The notes below the pieces were generated by a model, which had not been told where the DNA came from, searched no databases, and saw nothing but the letters and a program-made list of their open reading frames with translations. From NCBI GenBank assembly GCA_903837445.1, contig CAILUR010000065.1, forward strand, positions 1-8,874: DNA of 8,874 nt, read 5' to 3'. The number at the start of each line of letters is the position of its first letter. Positions within the stretch are counted from its first letter, which is position 1. The DNA comes from an uncultured bacterium. Its GTDB lineage: Bacteria > Oederibacteriota > PGYV01 > CAILUR01. The position numbers and the translations under genes are program-made. Positions 6,647 to 8,874 of the stretch are shown piece after piece.

Positions 6647-7618
6647 TTAATAAATTCTATCCACCACATACTCAGCGAGACATAAAAGCAGAGCTTTTTT
6701 CTGTTCACTTTTTACTGTTATTTTTTCTAAAGCTTTTTTCGCCACTTCCGCATACCCACGCGCTGCCCTGTCAGCATCTTCCGCGCCTCTATTTTCAATT
6801 ATAAACTTTATTATTTTGGAAGTATATTTGCCCTTTGCATTGCCAGCAAACATTCCTCTAATAATTTTAGCTTCATTTTCATTTGTATTTTTCAAAGCCA
6901 GCAGGAGCGGCATAGTCATTTTACCTTCCTGAATATCATTGCCTATAGGTTTTCCGAGAGTAGCTTCATTGCCAGTGACATCCAAGAGATCATCTTTGAT
7001 CTGAAAGGCTATCCCTATATTTTTACCAAACTCCGAAACATAACGCAACTGTTTTTTAGAGATTCCCCCCACGATAGCCCCCGACACTGCCGAGGCCTCT
7101 ATCAAAGAAGCGGTTTTTTTATCTATTATTTCAATATATTTTGCCATAGAAAGTGCAGAATTATTTTTGTTATATACTTCCTCTATTTCCCCTTCACAAA
7201 TATCCCGCACCGTATCTGCAAAAATACGAAAAATCGCCATATCTCCCCGTTCAAGCAATATCTTAGTCACATAAGAAAGCAACAAATCCCCTGCAAGCAC
7301 AGACAAATGCCCACCAAGTTTTTTATTAAGCGCTGGTTTCCCGCGGCGCATATCAGCATTGTCAATAATATCATCGTGAATCAAAGAAGCACTATGAAGC
7401 ATTTCCATAGCCGCCGCCACATTCAAAGAATAAGTGTTTATCCGAGTCCCATTCAGCTCAGAAAAAAGCAAAACCAACAAAGCCCGCACCCGCTTGCCAG
7501 AAGACAAGTGAATATCTTTCATAAGCCGTTTTACACTCTTACTACCAGTGTTTTTTATTAGAGCAATACGCTCATTTACAGCCACAATTCTCTGTTTTAT
7601 TGCTTTTTCTTCAAGCAT
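6647..7618 (-). CDS. Long-chain polyprenyl diphosphate synthase (IspB/HepT-like)
   Basis: Soluble trans-prenyltransferase (323 residues) that elongates allylic diphosphates with isopentenyl diphosphate to make the side chain of a respiratory quinone. Both aspartate-rich motifs are present: DDIID (82-86), followed by MRRGKPA, and DDLLD (209-213) in FQIKDDLLDVTG. GKRVR (41-45), GD (110-111) and KT (168-169) complete the active site. The fifth residue before the first motif is Ala77 (with Ser78 after it), not the bulky aromatic typical of farnesyl or short geranylgeranyl synthases, so the product is probably long (C30 or more). Chain length cannot be fixed from sequence. ATG 7618 has only a weak upstream GGTGA. 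A strong promoter lies 45-73 nt upstream, and nuoA follows after 41 nt, so this is probably the first gene of the nuo transcript. Confidence 0.93.
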   Translation of the reverse strand: MLEEKAIKQRIVAVNERIALIKNTGSKSVKRLMKDIHLSSGKRVRALLVLLFSELNGTRINTYSLNVAAAMEMLHSASLIHDDIIDNADMRRGKPALNKKLGGHLSVLAGDLLLSYVTKILLERGDMAIFRIFADTVRDICEGEIEEVYNKNNSALSMAKYIEIIDKKTASLIEASAVSGAIVGGISKKQLRYVSEFGKNIGIAFQIKDDLLDVTGNEATLGKPIGNDIQEGKMTMPLLLALKNTNENEAKIIRGMFAGNAKGKYTSKIIKFIIENRGAEDADRAARGYAEVAKKALEKITVKSEQKKALLLCLAEYVVDRIY

Positions 7619-7662
7619 ATCTTATTATCACCATGTTTGTAGGATTATATTAACGATATTTT

Positions 7663-7691
7663 ATTGTAATGGCATAGGTGGTTTTTGTCAA
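7663..7691 (-). promoter_or_regulatory. Sigma70-type promoter for the polyprenyl synthase-nuo operon
   Basis: On the minus strand, TTGACA (7691-7686, perfect -35) is followed by 17 nt and TACAAT (7668-7663; five of six -10 bases match consensus). Transcription would start near 7656, giving a leader of about 38 nt before ATG 7618. It lies in the non-coding gap between the peptidase and synthase genes, in the correct orientation. It is the only near-consensus promoter I found in the window. Confidence 0.8.
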
Positions 7692-7747
7692 GTGATTAGG
7701 AAAGGGATTTCCGCAGAACTTTTGAAACCAAAAAATATACTCTAAGT

Positions 7748-8515
7748 TTAAGCGCGAATTTGTCCATCTTTTTTGTCCACACTACTCCAGGCATCCATCA
7801 TATATTTATTTATATACCCGTATGGCAAATAGCCATAGCCTTTTTCTCCCCACGCTTTTGACCAAGAGTTCTTAAACTTTATTAGTTTTGTCTTCTCGTT
7901 ATATCCCACAAGACATATTGCGTGTCCACCGAGCACTTTTTCTCCGCGTTTAGGCATAGGCACTATGCCTATCTTTGTCTCCATCATTCCAGAAAAAACC
8001 TGTATCCCGATAACACAAGGTCCTTTTGTGGCAAGGGTAAGTTTTAGTTCATAAAGATTGAGTATTCTGGCATAAGAAAGTTCCTTGTTTTTTGCTGCAT
8101 CCCCCAGTGCGCCTGCCTTTGCTTTATTACTCTGATGCGGTATATAAGGCCAGTATTGTTCCTGACATACCCCTATATTTTTTAGCGTCTTCATCGCAAT
8201 ACGAATCTGAGTTCCCTCAGAGTCAGGCGCTCCATCTATCTTTTTACATTCATTATATAAAAACCGAGGTGAAAGTATCCTCAGTTTTTTCCAATCAACT
8301 CGTTCCTGATATTCCTTCATTCCCACCACCACCGAAAACCCAACACAAGTCCCCTCATCCCCCTGATCCCGCACCGGCGACATTTTGGAAGTGTAATCGA
8401 TTTTAGAAGGAAGTTTCACCAAAGGCAAATAACTCCGCATAAGCAAATCCCGCGAATCGCGTTTATCTTTTTTATACCCAAGGCGTTTTTTAAAAGCAGT
8501 TAAAGTAAAGTTCAT
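7748..8515 (-). CDS. Papain-like (C1A family) cysteine peptidase, probably cytoplasmic
   Basis: Cysteine peptidase of 255 residues with a full papain-type catalytic set: Gln51 (oxyanion hole) and Cys57 in VRDQGDEGTCVGFS, His198 in GGHAICLVGY, and Asn216 in FKNSWSKAWGEKGYGYLPY. Val58 stands where classical papains have Trp, as in other bacterial members. The first ~35 residues are basic (GYKKDKRDSRD) and lack a hydrophobic segment, so I see neither a signal peptide nor a long inhibitory propeptide; residues 1-36 resemble the short leader of bacterial C1A enzymes. Substrate and role are unknown. The ATG has AAGGGGG directly upstream with a short spacer. It follows the nuclease-like gene by 26 nt and may be co-transcribed with it. 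A separate promoter starts the next gene, so it is probably not part of the nuo operon. No clear terminator follows it. Confidence 0.9.
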   Translation of the reverse strand: MNFTLTAFKKRLGYKKDKRDSRDLLMRSYLPLVKLPSKIDYTSKMSPVRDQGDEGTCVGFSVVVGMKEYQERVDWKKLRILSPRFLYNECKKIDGAPDSEGTQIRIAMKTLKNIGVCQEQYWPYIPHQSNKAKAGALGDAAKNKELSYARILNLYELKLTLATKGPCVIGIQVFSGMMETKIGIVPMPKRGEKVLGGHAICLVGYNEKTKLIKFKNSWSKAWGEKGYGYLPYGYINKYMMDAWSSVDKKDGQIRA

Positions 8516-8541
8516 ATTCCCCCTTCTTTTATAACTTTTGT

Positions 8542-8874
8542 TTATTTTTTCAACATCACCGAGATTTTTTCAGGAGCTTTTCCTTTTATTTCCTCTACAA
8601 AGCCACCATACACCTTTAACTGTTCCACGCAAAGTTCCTTCTGTGCGGATTCATCACCAAAAATAGTTTTGTACTCTATCACAGCGTGCTTACCATCTTT
8701 TACAGCCAAACCGTCCATAACCCCTTTAATTATTCGGCCATCTTTTTTCATTCCCCAGACTGGCACTTCTGGACGCATTTCCCAACCTTCTAAAGACTTT
8801 AACTTAGTTTGAAGTTCTTCTTTGCTTGCTTTTGATGAGAGTATCCCTGCTGCCATATTTTCTTTTTCATATTC
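8542..8874 (-). CDS. C-terminal PD-(D/E)XK nuclease-like domain, probably of a UvrD/RecB/AddA-type protein (5' partial)
   Basis: The frame is open to the window edge (110 codons plus stop). A Met at 8856 exists but has no ribosome binding site, and six sense codons precede it, so I treat the gene as cut by the window. The sequence reads PVWGMKKDGRIIKGVMDGL, then AVIEYKT, then QLKVYGGFVEE, ending in a PEKISVMLKK strand. This is the order found in RecB-family nucleases that close UvrD/AddA/RecB helicases: an Asp in a G-x-x-D strand, E-x-K metal and catalytic residues, then Q-x-x-x-Y. By family knowledge such domains process DNA ends during repair or act against foreign DNA. Helicase motifs, if present, lie outside the window, so a stand-alone nuclease cannot be excluded. 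The family call is inferred from short motifs. Confidence 0.6.
   Translation of the reverse strand, partial: EYEKENMAAGILSSKASKEELQTKLKSLEGWEMRPEVPVWGMKKDGRIIKGVMDGLAVKDGKHAVIEYKTIFGDESAQKELCVEQLKVYGGFVEEIKGKAPEKISVMLKK

Noticed and set aside
7698..7711. GGAAA-UCCC-UUUCC hairpin after the peptidase gene as a terminator
   Set aside because: The stem is only 5 bp and is followed by mixed sequence, not a U-tract, so it is too weak to call.
8092..8406. Plus-strand open frame of 104 codons
   Set aside because: It lies antisense to the peptidase gene, which has a complete catalytic set. The proline/serine-rich product looks like a shadow.
1..8874. tRNA, rRNA, CRISPR array or insertion sequence
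   Set aside because: I looked for cloverleaf ends, regularly spaced direct repeats and transposase motifs on both strands and found none.

Overview
This is an A+T-rich bacterial window (roughly 60% A+T by eye). Every gene I can support lies on the minus strand, so transcription runs from position 8874 towards position 1. Most of the window is a respiratory complex I operon in the order nuoA-B-C-D-H-I-J-K-L. The last gene, nuoL, runs off the left edge. Genes for the NADH-oxidising module (nuoE, nuoF, nuoG) would normally sit between nuoD and nuoH, but that gap is only 4 nt. The locus therefore encodes an 11-subunit-type complex, assuming nuoM and nuoN follow outside the window. Many bacteria and archaea have this type; it takes electrons from ferredoxin or another donor, or uses EFG encoded elsewhere. 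The host cannot be named from this sequence. The composition, separate nuoC and nuoD, and lack of EFG fit a low-GC bacterium outside the well-studied proteobacteria.

Layout in transcription order. (1) 8874-8542 is the C-terminal end of a larger protein with a PD-(D/E)XK nuclease-like fold, of the kind found at the end of UvrD/RecB/AddA helicase-nucleases; its 5' part lies beyond the window. (2) 8515-7748 is a complete papain-like (C1A) cysteine peptidase with no signal peptide. (3) A 129-nt gap holds a near-consensus sigma70 promoter, TTGACA-17 nt-TACAAT. (4) 7618-6647 is a long-chain polyprenyl diphosphate synthase, which makes quinone side chains. (5) 6605-1549 carries nuoA to nuoK and 1505-1 carries partial nuoL. 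The genes overlap or lie within 45 nt of each other, except for a 206-nt gap between nuoI and nuoJ.

Functionally, the promoter drives first a prenyl-chain enzyme for the membrane quinone and then, with no visible terminator in the 41-nt gap, the quinone-reducing proton pump. Quinone synthesis and the complex that uses it therefore look co-expressed. NuoB, C, D and I form the peripheral arm with its terminal iron-sulfur clusters and quinone site. NuoA, H, J, K and L form the membrane arm that pumps protons.

The least ordinary part is 2364-3064. nuoI has synonymous codon use unlike its neighbours (about half of Lys codons are AAG, against about one in 23 in nuoD). The spacer behind it can fold, as minus-strand RNA, into a compact H-type pseudoknot with perfect 6-bp and 8-bp stems. 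This suggests a replaced or acquired segment and/or an RNA element acting between nuoI and nuoJKL.
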